From assembly GCA_947488345.1 (NCBI GenBank), contig CANKZQ010000007.1:124001-188000 (forward strand): 64,000 nucleotides of DNA, written 5' to 3'. Origin of the DNA: an uncultured Flavobacteriaceae bacterium (GTDB lineage: Bacteria; Bacteroidota; Bacteroidia; Flavobacteriales; Flavobacteriaceae). Position numbers and translations under genes: made by a program. Shown in pieces: positions 43,774-52,381 of this stretch. The first letter of the stretch is position 1, and each line of letters starts with the position of its first letter. The notes under the pieces are model-generated. The model was not told the origin of the DNA, ran no database searches, and saw only the letters and a list, made by a program, of their open reading frames with translations.

Positions 43774-45858
43774 ATGATTCTAAATAACAAGATTTTTTGT
43801 TTTTATTTTTCACTTTTTATTGGAATGGTTTCTTTTTCTCAAGAGGCTAAGGAAAAAGTAAAGGACACACTGACTCCAGAAAAATTAGAGGAAGTAGTCG
43901 TCACCGCAACGAGAAACATACGACAGTTATCTTCTTTACCCTTGCCGGTTCAGCTCATTTCACAACAAGATATTCTTCGTTCAAATGTCGTTCGACTAAA
44001 TGATATTTTAAATGAGCAAACCGGATTAATCACCGTGCCCGATTTTGGAGGTGGAGAAGGGGTTCAAATGCAAGGGCTAGATTCTCAATATGTATTAATT
44101 CTTGTCGATGGTGTTCCTTTGGTTGGTCGTTCAGCCGGGACCTTGGATCTCAGCAGACTTGCCGTTGGTAATATTAAACAAATAGAAATTGTAAAAGGAG
44201 CTTCATCGAGCCTATATGGAAGTGAAGCGCTTGGAGGAGTCATCAATATTATTACTGAGACGCCTACAAACGGGTTCAAAGGTGCAGTAAATTATAGATT
44301 AAGCAGTTTTAATACCAATGATATAGGTACCAATATAAGCTACAAAAAGAACAAATTAGGTATGAACGCTTTCATTAATAGGTATAGTAGTGAAGGGTAT
44401 GATTTAATAGATAATGACGATCTAAATACGGTAGAACCTTTCAGTAATTATACACTGAATACCAAATTAACGTATGAATTCTCGGAAAGAACAAAACTTT
44501 TCCTATCGGGAAGATATTATAGACAAGACCAAGAGAATATTGCCTCTTCAAACTTAATAGGTGAAAGTGCCATAAACGAATGGAATTCGCATTTAAGATT
44601 AAGCCATGTACATACTCCTAAATGGACAAGCCATTTTGAATTTTATGCAACGAGATACAAGGCCGAAGAATATTTAAACGAGGATGATGGTACCCGATTT
44701 AGTGATGCGTATTTCAATCAATTATTAGTGCGTCCTGAAGTTAGGTCTTCATATCGCTTCGGAAGGAAAAGCAACTTGAGTGGTGGTCTCGGGTTTAATC
44801 ATGAATCATTAGATAGAACAAGTTTTACAGAGACTCCAATATTTAATGCCCCCTATGTATTTGCGCAATATGATGGAAATCTAACCGAGAAGTTAAATGT
44901 AATTCTTGGTGCTCGATTTGATGCGCACAATGAGTACGCTTCTCAATTTAGTCCTAAAGGTGCAATTCGCTATAAGTTAAATGATAAAATAGCATTTAAA
45001 AGTTCACTGGGTTATGGGTTTAAAGCACCAGATTTTCGTCAATTGTATTTCGATTTTACCAATGCCACAGTTGGGTATACGGTTTTGGGGTATAGCGCGG
45101 TGCCATCGGCAATTTCGCAATTGCAAGAACAGGGGCAAATAGCCAATCTGATTGTGCCAATCGCTGAATTTTCAAGTGAGTTAAAGCCAGAAAATTCGGT
45201 TAGCATTAATCTAGGAGCAGACTTTAAACTTACGCCAAAATGGCGTTTCGGATTGAACTTATTTAGAAATAATATCAACGACCTGATAGATACGCGTATT
45301 ATCGCAAATAAAACCAACGGTCAGAATGTGTTTAGCTATTTTAATATTGATGAGGTTTTTACACAGGGATTAGAGTTTAATACTACATGGAAACCACTCA
45401 ATAAGTTTAAAATATCCGCCGGATATCAATGGTTAATGGCTAAAGATAAAAATGCCATACAAGCATTTGAAGATGGTGATGTATTCGCACGTGAAAGTCC
45501 AAGCGAGCCCTCATTTCAACTTCGAAAAGAGGATTATTTCGGCTTGTTGAATAGATCAAAGCATATGGCCAATTTGAAAGTATTCTATCATATTCCGAAA
45601 TGGAATCTCGACACAAACGTCCGTATAACGTATAGAAGTAAATATGGGTTGTTTGATAGTAACGGGAATAGCTATCTCGATGTGTACGATGATTTTGTAA
45701 GTGGTTACTCGATCGTCGATGTGGCAATAAACAAAACAATCTATAAGAACTACCAACTAGGCTTTGGACTCGACAATATTTTCAATTTTACAGATGTACA
45801 GAATATCAGCAATATAGCCGGTAGACTTATTTACGGAAAACTTAATATTCAATTTTAA
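43774..45858 (+). CDS. TonB-dependent outer-membrane receptor (HmuR-like)
   Basis: A 694-residue receptor. A signal peptide (to about residue 23) is followed by the TonB box region EEVVVTATR, the plug domain (VQGLDSQYVLILVDGVPLVGR-type motif, GSEALGGVINIIT), and a 22-strand barrel ending in Phe. Size and the immediately following HmuY gene point to haem or a haem-like iron ligand as substrate. It starts a plus-strand operon of five genes or more. Confidence 0.9.
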   Translation: MILNNKIFCFYFSLFIGMVSFSQEAKEKVKDTLTPEKLEEVVVTATRNIRQLSSLPLPVQLISQQDILRSNVVRLNDILNEQTGLITVPDFGGGEGVQMQGLDSQYVLILVDGVPLVGRSAGTLDLSRLAVGNIKQIEIVKGASSSLYGSEALGGVINIITETPTNGFKGAVNYRLSSFNTNDIGTNISYKKNKLGMNAFINRYSSEGYDLIDNDDLNTVEPFSNYTLNTKLTYEFSERTKLFLSGRYYRQDQENIASSNLIGESAINEWNSHLRLSHVHTPKWTSHFEFYATRYKAEEYLNEDDGTRFSDAYFNQLLVRPEVRSSYRFGRKSNLSGGLGFNHESLDRTSFTETPIFNAPYVFAQYDGNLTEKLNVILGARFDAHNEYASQFSPKGAIRYKLNDKIAFKSSLGYGFKAPDFRQLYFDFTNATVGYTVLGYSAVPSAISQLQEQGQIANLIVPIAEFSSELKPENSVSINLGADFKLTPKWRFGLNLFRNNINDLIDTRIIANKTNGQNVFSYFNIDEVFTQGLEFNTTWKPLNKFKISAGYQWLMAKDKNAIQAFEDGDVFARESPSEPSFQLRKEDYFGLLNRSKHMANLKVFYHIPKWNLDTNVRITYRSKYGLFDSNGNSYLDVYDDFVSGYSIVDVAINKTIYKNYQLGFGLDNIFNFTDVQNISNIAGRLIYGKLNIQF

Positions 45859-45928
45859 TTTTTTAAAACATAATACAATGAACTTTTCAATAAACAATCA
45901 GACACTCAAAATAAACAATCAAAGGAGT

Positions 45929-46552
45929 ATGAATAAAGTAGTCCAATTTTTAACACTTTTAATTATATGCGTTGTATTTACTTCTTGTGGAGATGATGAC
46001 GAAGTTCCCCTATTAGAAGTAGCATCGGAAACATTCTCAAATTTACATGCACCCCAAACAGGGGGGCAAGGACAGCCGGTAGCAGGAGCTTTTACCAAGT
46101 TTGATTTTTCCAGTGGGGAAGTTACTACCAGCGATACAGCATGGGATATTGCCTTTAGAGGAACTTCAATTATTGTGAATGGAGGAAACTCTCTTGGTAC
46201 CACGGATGAGCCGAATAGAACAGGAGACGCTGGAGTGTATATCGCGACAGGAACCATGGCTTCAATTCTTGAAGTAGATGTTAATGCCTTTCAACAAGAT
46301 AGTGATACTGGTTATGCGATTGCCACAGGAAGTGGAAATGGTTGGTATTTGTATAACCCTCAAGCATTTTTAATTACACCCATGGCCGGCAAAATTTTGG
46401 TATTTAAAACCCGTAATGGAAACTTCGCAAAAGTAGAGATACTCAGCTATTATAAAGATGCTCCGTCAGATCCTGATGTAACAACAGATGAGAGCAGGTA
46501 TTTTACGTTTAACTATGTCTATCAACCAAATACAGGCATTACTACTTTTTAG
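45929..46552 (+). CDS. HmuY family haem-binding lipoprotein
   Basis: A 207-residue surface lipoprotein with lipobox FTSC (Cys20) and acidic tether GDDDE. The HmuY fold shows TKFDFSSGEV, TAWDIAFRGTSIIVNGG, and a KILVFKTRNGNFAKVEILSYY segment close to the C terminus. In Porphyromonas HmuY binds haem and hands it to HmuR. The start at 45929 puts the signal peptide at the N terminus; an in-frame ATG at 45878 would add 17 polar residues. It follows the receptor gene closely and is followed two bases later by a DoxX gene. Confidence 0.82.
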   Translation: MNKVVQFLTLLIICVVFTSCGDDDEVPLLEVASETFSNLHAPQTGGQGQPVAGAFTKFDFSSGEVTTSDTAWDIAFRGTSIIVNGGNSLGTTDEPNRTGDAGVYIATGTMASILEVDVNAFQQDSDTGYAIATGSGNGWYLYNPQAFLITPMAGKILVFKTRNGNFAKVEILSYYKDAPSDPDVTTDESRYFTFNYVYQPNTGITTF

Positions 46553-46554
46553 AT

Positions 46555-47004
46555 ATGGAAAAAACCATCGCCATCATATTCATAGTCTTTCGCCTTTTTT
46601 TAGGCGGAATGATGATTTACGGAGGTATTCAAAAGTTTGATAAACCAATACCTTCTCCGACTGAAGTAGTAGAAAAGGCTCAACAATTTTCATCTCCCGC
46701 AAAGGAGAATACATTGCAAAAAATACTGTATATCAATGGTGCAAAGCAGACTGGCTATTTTTGGCAAGTTTTAGGTATTTGCGAATTGCTTTTCGGAATG
46801 TTGTTATTATTGCAAGGAACAGGTTTTGTAGGGGCCTTGTTTTTACTACCAATTACACTCCATATTTTTTTATTTCATCTCTTTTTGGAACCTGATGAAT
46901 TAGTAGAACTACTTCAGACGGGACTTTTATTGGTCATAAATATTGCCCTAGTGCTTAGAGAAAAGGAGAAATGGAAACATCTCATTTGGATCAAACCTAT
47001 TTAA
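46555..47004 (+). CDS. DoxX-like membrane protein
   Basis: A 149-residue inner-membrane protein with four hydrophobic helices. It starts with FRLFLGGMMIYGGIQKFDKP, the typical first helix of the DoxX family, and contains YFWQVLGICELLFGMLLLL. DoxX-type proteins are linked to redox stress and quinone chemistry. The ATG follows the HmuY stop by two bases, so it belongs to the same operon. Its role in haem or iron handling is inferred only from this context. Confidence 0.78.
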   Translation: MEKTIAIIFIVFRLFLGGMMIYGGIQKFDKPIPSPTEVVEKAQQFSSPAKENTLQKILYINGAKQTGYFWQVLGICELLFGMLLLLQGTGFVGALFLLPITLHIFLFHLFLEPDELVELLQTGLLLVINIALVLREKEKWKHLIWIKPI

Positions 47005-47014
47005 TATACGAAAT

Positions 47015-47158
47015 ATGATAGTAGAAAATCAATATATACCATCGTCAATAACTATGATGACTCCATGCACAGTGCTTTGTGGAGATAGAAAGAAAAAATG
47101 CTGTAAAAAATACAAAAAGAAGGGTAAGTCTAATTGCAAACGATGTCCGAGAATATAA
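47015..47158 (+). CDS. 47-residue basic Cys-rich peptide
   Basis: A short open frame (ATG 47015, TAA 47156-47158) that fits exactly between the DoxX gene (10 bp upstream) and the next gene (21 bp downstream) on the same strand. It encodes six cysteines in the pattern C-x3-C-x6-CC-x10-C-x2-C within a run of Lys and Arg (RKKKCCKKYKKKG). The pattern suggests binding of iron, another metal or a cluster, or nucleic acid. Codons resemble neighbours. I recall similar peptides in Bacteroidota but cannot name a family. Confidence 0.62.
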   Translation: MIVENQYIPSSITMMTPCTVLCGDRKKKCCKKYKKKGKSNCKRCPRI

Positions 47159-47179
47159 GCTAAAAAGAAATAGATCATT

Positions 47180-47545
47180 ATGGACGAAATATATACACTG
47201 CATTATAATTCATTTGGCATTGCCTTTAAATGGAAAAGATCTCCTTCAAGAGATTTGAATAAGGTTCAATTAGTATTTAGAGACACAGGCCTGTATTTAA
47301 CATTTAAGGAATTGACTTGTTTTTCTAAATTAATTGAAAAGACACTCTCGAAACCCTTGATGTGTACTAACTGTAAAAATAATAAGTCATGTAGGTCCAT
47401 CTTGATGGAAACGCCATTGCCACAAGTGAGTTTTGTGATGACCCATCATGAGTTGTTTGAGATGCAAGATTTAATAGAAGGTACATTGTTTCAATTAGGG
47501 CTCAATGATGTGTTAGAAAAACAGGTAATAAAAAGAAATATTTAA
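47180..47545 (+). CDS. Small Cys-containing protein, DUF6686-like
   Basis: A 121-residue soluble protein with LQLVFRDTGLYLTFKEL-like strands and a MCTNCKNNKSCRS segment holding three cysteines at about residues 61-70, a possible metal site. It resembles the Bacteroidota family DUF6686, though that name is from memory. It is the last gene of the receptor-HmuY-DoxX-Cys-peptide run and precedes the ECF sigma gene by 80 bp. Function unknown, iron-linked by context. Confidence 0.68.
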   Translation: MDEIYTLHYNSFGIAFKWKRSPSRDLNKVQLVFRDTGLYLTFKELTCFSKLIEKTLSKPLMCTNCKNNKSCRSILMETPLPQVSFVMTHHELFEMQDLIEGTLFQLGLNDVLEKQVIKRNI

Positions 47546-47625
47546 TAACTTTTCAAAGTAAATAATAGGCTTTCGTTCTTCTCTGAACCTATTTTTTAAT
47601 ACCTTAGTATACTTAAAATTCTCAC

Positions 47626-48156
47626 ATGCAACTTGAACAACTCATTTCTAAATTTCAAGAAAAAGACATCAAGTCTTTTGAGAGATTATATGAAATGTAT
47701 TCGGATAGTATGTTTGGAGTTATTTATGCTATTGTGAGAAATAAAGAAGAAGCCGAAGAAGTGTTACAAGATGTATTTGTGAAAGCTTGGAAAAGTTCGA
47801 GTTCTTATTCTGCAAAAAAAGGTCGTTTTTTTACTTGGATTCTCAATATTGCCAGAAATTCAGCCATTGATAAAATTCGTTCTAAAAGTTTTAATCAAGG
47901 GAAACAAAACTTAGATGCTACTTTTTTCGTAGATATTTTAGAGACTTATGATAATTTAGATACAAAAATAGACATAAGCGGCCTTCAAAAGTATGTCAAT
48001 ACACTGAGAGATACCTGTAAAAAATTGATTGAGTTGTTGTATTTTAAAGGCTACACTCAAAAAGAAGCATCAGTAGCGTTGAAGATACCTTTGGGCACTG
48101 TAAAAACAAATAATAGGAAATGCATCTCTGAATTGAGAAAGAATGTGTTAAAATAA
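47626..48156 (+). CDS. ECF RNA polymerase sigma factor
   Basis: A 176-residue sigma-70 family factor of the ECF type. Region 2 (residues 20-85) has SDSMFGVIYAIVRNKEEAEEVLQDVFVKAWK, and region 4 (about 120-170) has LLYFKGYTQKEASVALKIPLGTVK with the HTH. No region 3 is present. The next gene overlaps by one base and encodes its anti-sigma factor. The targets may include the convergent DUF4331/TPR genes nearby, which is inference. Confidence 0.92.
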   Translation: MQLEQLISKFQEKDIKSFERLYEMYSDSMFGVIYAIVRNKEEAEEVLQDVFVKAWKSSSSYSAKKGRFFTWILNIARNSAIDKIRSKSFNQGKQNLDATFFVDILETYDNLDTKIDISGLQKYVNTLRDTCKKLIELLYFKGYTQKEASVALKIPLGTVKTNNRKCISELRKNVLK

Positions 48157-48947
48157 TGGATATAGAAAAGTACATAAAATCTGGTATTCTCGAATTATAT
48201 GTTTCGGGATCACTTTCTGAAAAAGAAAATCAGGAAGTGTATGAGGTTATGCATCAATATCCCGCAGTAAAGACCGAAGTTGAGGCTATCGAACAGGCTT
48301 TTATGAAAGTATCTGAAGCGATAGGTAACAAACAAAGCGACTCGTCTTTTTCGAATATAAAAAGTAGAATTGATGCTAAAGTTGTTGAAATAGAGCAAGT
48401 TCCTCAAAAAAGGAATTGGCTGGCTTATGCGGGCTGGGCAGCTTCAGCAGCACTTTTAGTGGGATCTTTATGGTTGTTTAATGAAAACCGACAATTAAAG
48501 GAGGAAATACAGATTACCAATACTGCGAATACCAATTTAGAAGATCAAATTTCAAAGGCGAATGAGAGCGCTGAAAAAATGAAGGCATTGAATACAATTT
48601 TAAGAGCCGAAAATATTGAAAGCATTACACTGGAAGGCCAAGCGATTTCTCCGAATGCATATGCGAAAGTATTTTGGAATAAAGAGGCTCAATTGGCCTA
48701 TATTGATGTGGCAGGTTTGCCAGCACCACCTCCGGGTAAAGTTTATCAAGTGTGGTCTTTGACCTTAGATCCTTTAACACCGACCAACTTAGGGATACTA
48801 GAAAATTTTAATACGAACGAAAACAAAGTTTTCACACTTACAAATACCAATAATTCTCAAGCCTTTGGTATCACTTTAGAGCCGGAAGGAGGGAGTGCTA
48901 CTCCTACATTAGCCCAGTTATATACCTTAGGGGTTGTAAAATCATAG
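48156..48947 (+). CDS. Anti-sigma factor (RskA-like)
   Basis: A 263-residue inner-membrane protein. The N-terminal cytoplasmic domain binds the sigma factor. One transmembrane helix (about 88-108, YAGWAASAALLVGSLWLF) is followed by a coiled coil and a periplasmic RskA-type domain with AYIDVAGLPAPPPGKVYQVWSL. The ATG overlaps the sigma factor stop, the normal arrangement for such pairs. Release of sigma would follow regulated proteolysis. Confidence 0.9.
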   Translation: MDIEKYIKSGILELYVSGSLSEKENQEVYEVMHQYPAVKTEVEAIEQAFMKVSEAIGNKQSDSSFSNIKSRIDAKVVEIEQVPQKRNWLAYAGWAASAALLVGSLWLFNENRQLKEEIQITNTANTNLEDQISKANESAEKMKALNTILRAENIESITLEGQAISPNAYAKVFWNKEAQLAYIDVAGLPAPPPGKVYQVWSLTLDPLTPTNLGILENFNTNENKVFTLTNTNNSQAFGITLEPEGGSATPTLAQLYTLGVVKS

Positions 48948-48973
48948 TAGGTAAATTTTTGAACCTAATCAAA

Positions 48974-48999
48974 GTGCCCGATGGAGAACCATCGGGCAC
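48974..48999 (+). terminator. Strong terminator after the sigma/anti-sigma pair
   Basis: GTGCCCGATGG (48974-48984) and its exact complement (48989-48999) form an 11-bp GC-rich stem with an AGAA loop, followed by AATTTTACTT. It stands 27 bp past the anti-sigma stop and also lies between that gene and the convergent small outer-membrane protein gene, so it may insulate both. Confidence 0.88.
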
Positions 49000-49040
49000 A
49001 ATTTTACTTAGATCAATACTCCTCAAACTAACTAAAAACT

Positions 49041-49499
49041 TCAAAAACTATAAACCAAACTTAAATGAACCATTGAAGGAGTATCGTGTTCTAAGTATAC
49101 CAAGGTGTTCATATTTTCAACATATGCAGGTGCAATGCTGAGCTCTTTACTACTTAGGTTAAAGAAATTTTCGAAAAACAGAGACATCCGAAACCGTTTC
49201 AGAAAAAAGTTAACACCAATATCGTAAACAAAAAAATTACTAAACTTGAGGTCACTCTCTGGTAAATCTTCCTCGAAAAGGGTATTTATCCCAACACTGA
49301 TATTTTTCTTGTTAAAGGATAGTATGTTAAAATCATCACCAAAAAACGTGAAGCTTTGCAAAGAGTTGTCAAGTTCGATCTTTTCATCCGCGGTAAGCGC
49401 AAGGAAATCACTAGATATTTTGCCAGGTGCCTTTGTTTGACCAAATAAGCTACTTGACATTAGTATCGACAACATGATATATAAAAAACAGGCACGCAT
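49041..49499 (-). CDS. Small exported protein resembling a TonB-receptor C-terminal fragment
   Basis: A 152-residue secreted protein with signal peptide (to about residue 20, LFGQ). The last 60 residues read like the closing strands of a TonB-dependent receptor: RMSLFFENFFNLSS, a loop, then TPSMVHLSLVYSF ending in Phe, the sorting signal of outer-membrane barrels. Alone it is too short for a barrel. It is the last gene of the minus-strand DUF4331/TPR cluster. It may be a remnant or an oligomeric mini-barrel; function unknown. Confidence 0.62.
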   Translation of the reverse strand: MRACFLYIMLSILMSSSLFGQTKAPGKISSDFLALTADEKIELDNSLQSFTFFGDDFNILSFNKKNISVGINTLFEEDLPESDLKFSNFFVYDIGVNFFLKRFRMSLFFENFFNLSSKELSIAPAYVENMNTLVYLEHDTPSMVHLSLVYSF

Positions 49500-49512
49500 G
49501 ATCTATATATTT

Positions 49513-50799
49513 TTATAATTGATATATCTTTTCACTTTCTAGAGGTCCTAATTCAAAAGCACTTTCCAAGAGTTCTTTTTTGAGATTCATAGCTAATTTT
49601 CCCAAATTATTGGCCTTGTATATTTCGGCCATGTGGTACAGTATAGAAGGCTCGAAAGTTTTGTTTTCGATATATTGCTGAACAATGCTGAGCGCTTTTT
49701 TCGAGTCTCCTTTTTTATGATACACCCAAGCCAATAGGTCATACGATTGAGGTGTAGCTCGGTTTTTTATTTCTTGTTGAGCAATTTCCAGTGCCTTGTT
49801 CAAAGTCGCTGTATTTTCCACATAAATCGCCGCAGTATAGTTGTTATACATATCGCCGTATTTTTTGTTGGCAACTAGATCGAAATACTGATCTATATAA
49901 ACATCGCCTCTGTTATTTTGGAAAGCTAATATGTCGGCTTTCAATAATAGGAGGTCTGGCGTGAGTTTTTTCAATGCAATGGCATCGATGATTCGTAAAG
50001 CTTCCGCAGGATTGTTTTCATATGAGAAAACGATCCAAGCGATGCCACGTAGGGCATAGGTATAATCAGGGTTGATTGTAAGTGCTTTCAAGTAATGTTG
50101 ATACGAAACTTCGATGTTTCCGGCGTGACCATAAAAGTCAGCTAAATTAGAGTACGACCATAGTAAAAGGTTGGTATCATTAATGAGTTCTGCCTTTTTA
50201 GTAGCCTTTTCCATCATTCGAATTGCAGCGGTCAAATTACCTTTGTGATCGAGCCATTTCGATAGACGAATTAAATAGTCAAAATCGTCTTCGTTTTTAA
50301 TCTTCTGTAAATACATTTCTGCGTTCAAATCATCGCCTAATTCTAAGTAAACATCAAAAAGCATTTTATGCGTAGAACGTTGTTTTTCTCCAATGCTGCG
50401 TGCTATTTTTAGCAATTCTAAAGCTTCTTTAAAGCGATGTTGCGTACTATAATTTTTAGACAAGGCATGTAACAATCCGACTTTCTTATATCGAGTTCTC
50501 TCATTTGCTACAAGAAGTAATTCTTCTGAATTTTTTAAATCTTCAATGGTTCCATTGCATTCGAAAAGAAGCGTGTGCGCAATTGCCAATTGTTGAAGAT
50601 AGCTCACTTGATTAGGCGCTTTTTCATATTTAGTTTTCCAAAACTGTATCTCTTTTTTTGCATAATCTAAAGACTCATGTTTTTTGGTTTTTAAAAAAAG
50701 ATCATAATCATTTATTGCCGTTATTTGCTTTGTATTTTGTTGTGTGCAACTAGTAAAGATAATTGCGAGTGCGATGAAGTGTATATATTTTTTGAACAT
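49513..50799 (-). CDS. TPR-repeat lipoprotein
   Basis: A 428-residue lipoprotein (lipobox IFTSC, Cys18) filled with tetratricopeptide-like helical pairs, for example LSKNYSTQHRFKEALELLKIA and LAWVYHKKGDSKKALSIVQQY. Such arrays bind other proteins. The ATG at 50799 is chosen because it directly starts the signal peptide. It is preceded by two DUF4331 genes and followed by the small outer-membrane protein gene, all on one strand. This group recurs in Bacteroidota next to ECF sigma genes as far as I recall. Confidence 0.85.
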   Translation of the reverse strand: MFKKYIHFIALAIIFTSCTQQNTKQITAINDYDLFLKTKKHESLDYAKKEIQFWKTKYEKAPNQVSYLQQLAIAHTLLFECNGTIEDLKNSEELLLVANERTRYKKVGLLHALSKNYSTQHRFKEALELLKIARSIGEKQRSTHKMLFDVYLELGDDLNAEMYLQKIKNEDDFDYLIRLSKWLDHKGNLTAAIRMMEKATKKAELINDTNLLLWSYSNLADFYGHAGNIEVSYQHYLKALTINPDYTYALRGIAWIVFSYENNPAEALRIIDAIALKKLTPDLLLLKADILAFQNNRGDVYIDQYFDLVANKKYGDMYNNYTAAIYVENTATLNKALEIAQQEIKNRATPQSYDLLAWVYHKKGDSKKALSIVQQYIENKTFEPSILYHMAEIYKANNLGKLAMNLKKELLESAFELGPLESEKIYQL

Positions 50800-50866
50800 G
50801 GTTTTATAGTTTAATGAATGTAAAACCCAGCACACTCCCTTTTTATAGTGTACTGGGCAGAAAAAC

Positions 50867-51424
50867 TTACCAAGGCGATGCTAGGTAAGGAAATGAGGTT
50901 AAAAAGGGTTTGTCATTGGCGTCAACATTGTCATCGGTAAGACCTGGGTTTTCGCTTCCGTCTTCACCGCCAAAAATCAATAAGAGCTCAACAGATATAA
51001 CATCATCTGATAAAGTACGTCCGGTCAATACATTGGTGCCGTCGAAAAAGGTTGTAGTGCCTGTCGTAGAAACGCCTAAGACATCTGTCGCTAGTAAGCC
51101 GGTAAATGTTGCAGCATCTTGACCCAAGGCATTTTTATCACCTGCATTTGCGTAGGCTGGGCTTAAGGCTTCTAAATTGGTTTGAAACATGCTTTGAAAC
51201 ATAGCGCCTTGTTCGCTAGGAGTTGTCACATTAAAAGTGTCTTTGCTGTTTGAACTTACAAAAACGGTGTTTACCGCAGGTCTTCCCATTTGATCCGCTT
51301 GAGCGAAGGTTCCTGAAAAATCGGGTTCGTTAGTCCTAAGACCGTCATCGTCATTATTACAACTCGTTAAAGAGGTGATAGTGAGGATGACCAATAGTAT
51401 GTGTTTTATATTGTTAATTTTCAT
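50867..51424 (-). CDS. DUF4331-like lipoprotein, C-terminal-type half
   Basis: A 185-residue lipoprotein (LTSC lipobox, then NNDDD tether). The mature region has QADQMGRPAVNTVFV, then LTGRTLSDDVISVELLLIFGG, which match the second half of DUF4331 proteins, beta-rich surface proteins that are usually one chain of 400-500 residues. The first half is encoded by the gene just upstream. The split, with each half having its own export signal, looks stable, not a frameshift. Function unknown. Confidence 0.75.
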   Translation of the reverse strand: MKINNIKHILLVILTITSLTSCNNDDDGLRTNEPDFSGTFAQADQMGRPAVNTVFVSSNSKDTFNVTTPSEQGAMFQSMFQTNLEALSPAYANAGDKNALGQDAATFTGLLATDVLGVSTTGTTTFFDGTNVLTGRTLSDDVISVELLLIFGGEDGSENPGLTDDNVDANDKPFLTSFPYLASPW

Positions 51425-51443
51425 AATAGAGTATTTTAATAGA

Positions 51444-52091
51444 TTAATTTGTTTTTGTTTCTACCCAAGTATTTAAAGTGCCGTTTCCGCCAAGCATACT
51501 TTTAGGAATTTCTACAACAATTGACAGCACATTGGTTCCTGCGAAAGTGTCAGTGCCAGGATTGTTGAAACCAGTAGCATTACCTGCAAGTATTTCATTG
51601 AATTGCCCAAAATCAAAGAAAAAGGGATCATCTCGAGGTCCGGCGAAAAATTGCATTCCCTGATTACTGGTTGTAATTGGATCAGATCCATAAGGTGTAA
51701 TATCAACAATAGATGAGGTTGCCGCTGTTTGAATCGTGCTATTTAAGCCAGTAGATGGAGGAGCAAAGGGTCCAAAGAAATACATTTTACCATCTCTGGG
51801 AATCGCTTGAATGACTAAGTCTTCGACATTGTCTCCGGTATTATCAATGTTAAATTCGACCAGAACATTTTCATTAAAGGTGGCCATAGATGTGGCATTC
51901 GGACTTAAAAGACCTTGTACATTAGCAGCAAATACTAAGTTACTTGAATTTTCAGCTTGAAATGCGAAGTAATCTGTGATATCTGATGTTCCTCCAGAAA
52001 CAGCAGGAGCATCAATATGATCGGCCGCGACCAATGTGATACCCGTTAAAAGGATTCCAAGAACCCACAATAGATTTTTTGATTTTCTCAT
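51444..52091 (-). CDS. DUF4331-like exported protein, N-terminal-type half
   Basis: A 215-residue secreted protein with a signal peptide ending LVAADHIDAP, the HIDAP motif being the hallmark of DUF4331, followed by TDITDYFAFQ and an FFAGPRDDPFFFDFGQFN motif. It holds the first half of the DUF4331 fold. Its stop is 19 bp before the lipoprotein carrying the second half. First gene of the minus-strand cluster 52091-49041. Confidence 0.8.
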   Translation of the reverse strand: MRKSKNLLWVLGILLTGITLVAADHIDAPAVSGGTSDITDYFAFQAENSSNLVFAANVQGLLSPNATSMATFNENVLVEFNIDNTGDNVEDLVIQAIPRDGKMYFFGPFAPPSTGLNSTIQTAATSSIVDITPYGSDPITTSNQGMQFFAGPRDDPFFFDFGQFNEILAGNATGFNNPGTDTFAGTNVLSIVVEIPKSMLGGNGTLNTWVETKTN

Positions 52092-52381
52092 AATTTGTGT
52101 TTTAAAAGTTTACATTTTATTTTTCAAGAACACTTACGAGAATTTTAAGAGGAGGGTTTTAATTTTGATAAAAAAAATACTTGAATTGTAGATTTAAGGT
52201 AAACTATTATCAGTTTTTACCTTCGAAGTTGATAAATGTATTTTTTTTGATTTGTATGTAAAGTCTGTCTAAAAATTAAAGAGTAATATCAAATGTTAAA
52301 GTTTGTAACACCTTTTAATTTCGAGCGTCTTTATAGAGTGAAGTCAATACTTTATTCATTAAGCCAAAAAGTATACACATT
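52092..52381. promoter_or_regulatory. Divergent promoter region, DUF4331 cluster and DUF1579-like gene
   Basis: No gene is seen in these 290 bp. GAGAATTTTAAG at 52138-52149 repeats, in reverse orientation, the 12-mer CTTAAAATTCTC found at 47612-47623 just before the ECF sigma gene. An imperfect dyad AAGGTAAACT...AGTTTTTACCTT lies at 52196-52223. Both are candidate control sites; neither is proven. Confidence 0.35.

Noticed and set aside
48959-49141. 60-residue open frame on the plus strand after the anti-sigma gene
   Set aside because: It runs through the strong terminator hairpin at 48974-48999 and then lies antisense to the small outer-membrane protein gene.
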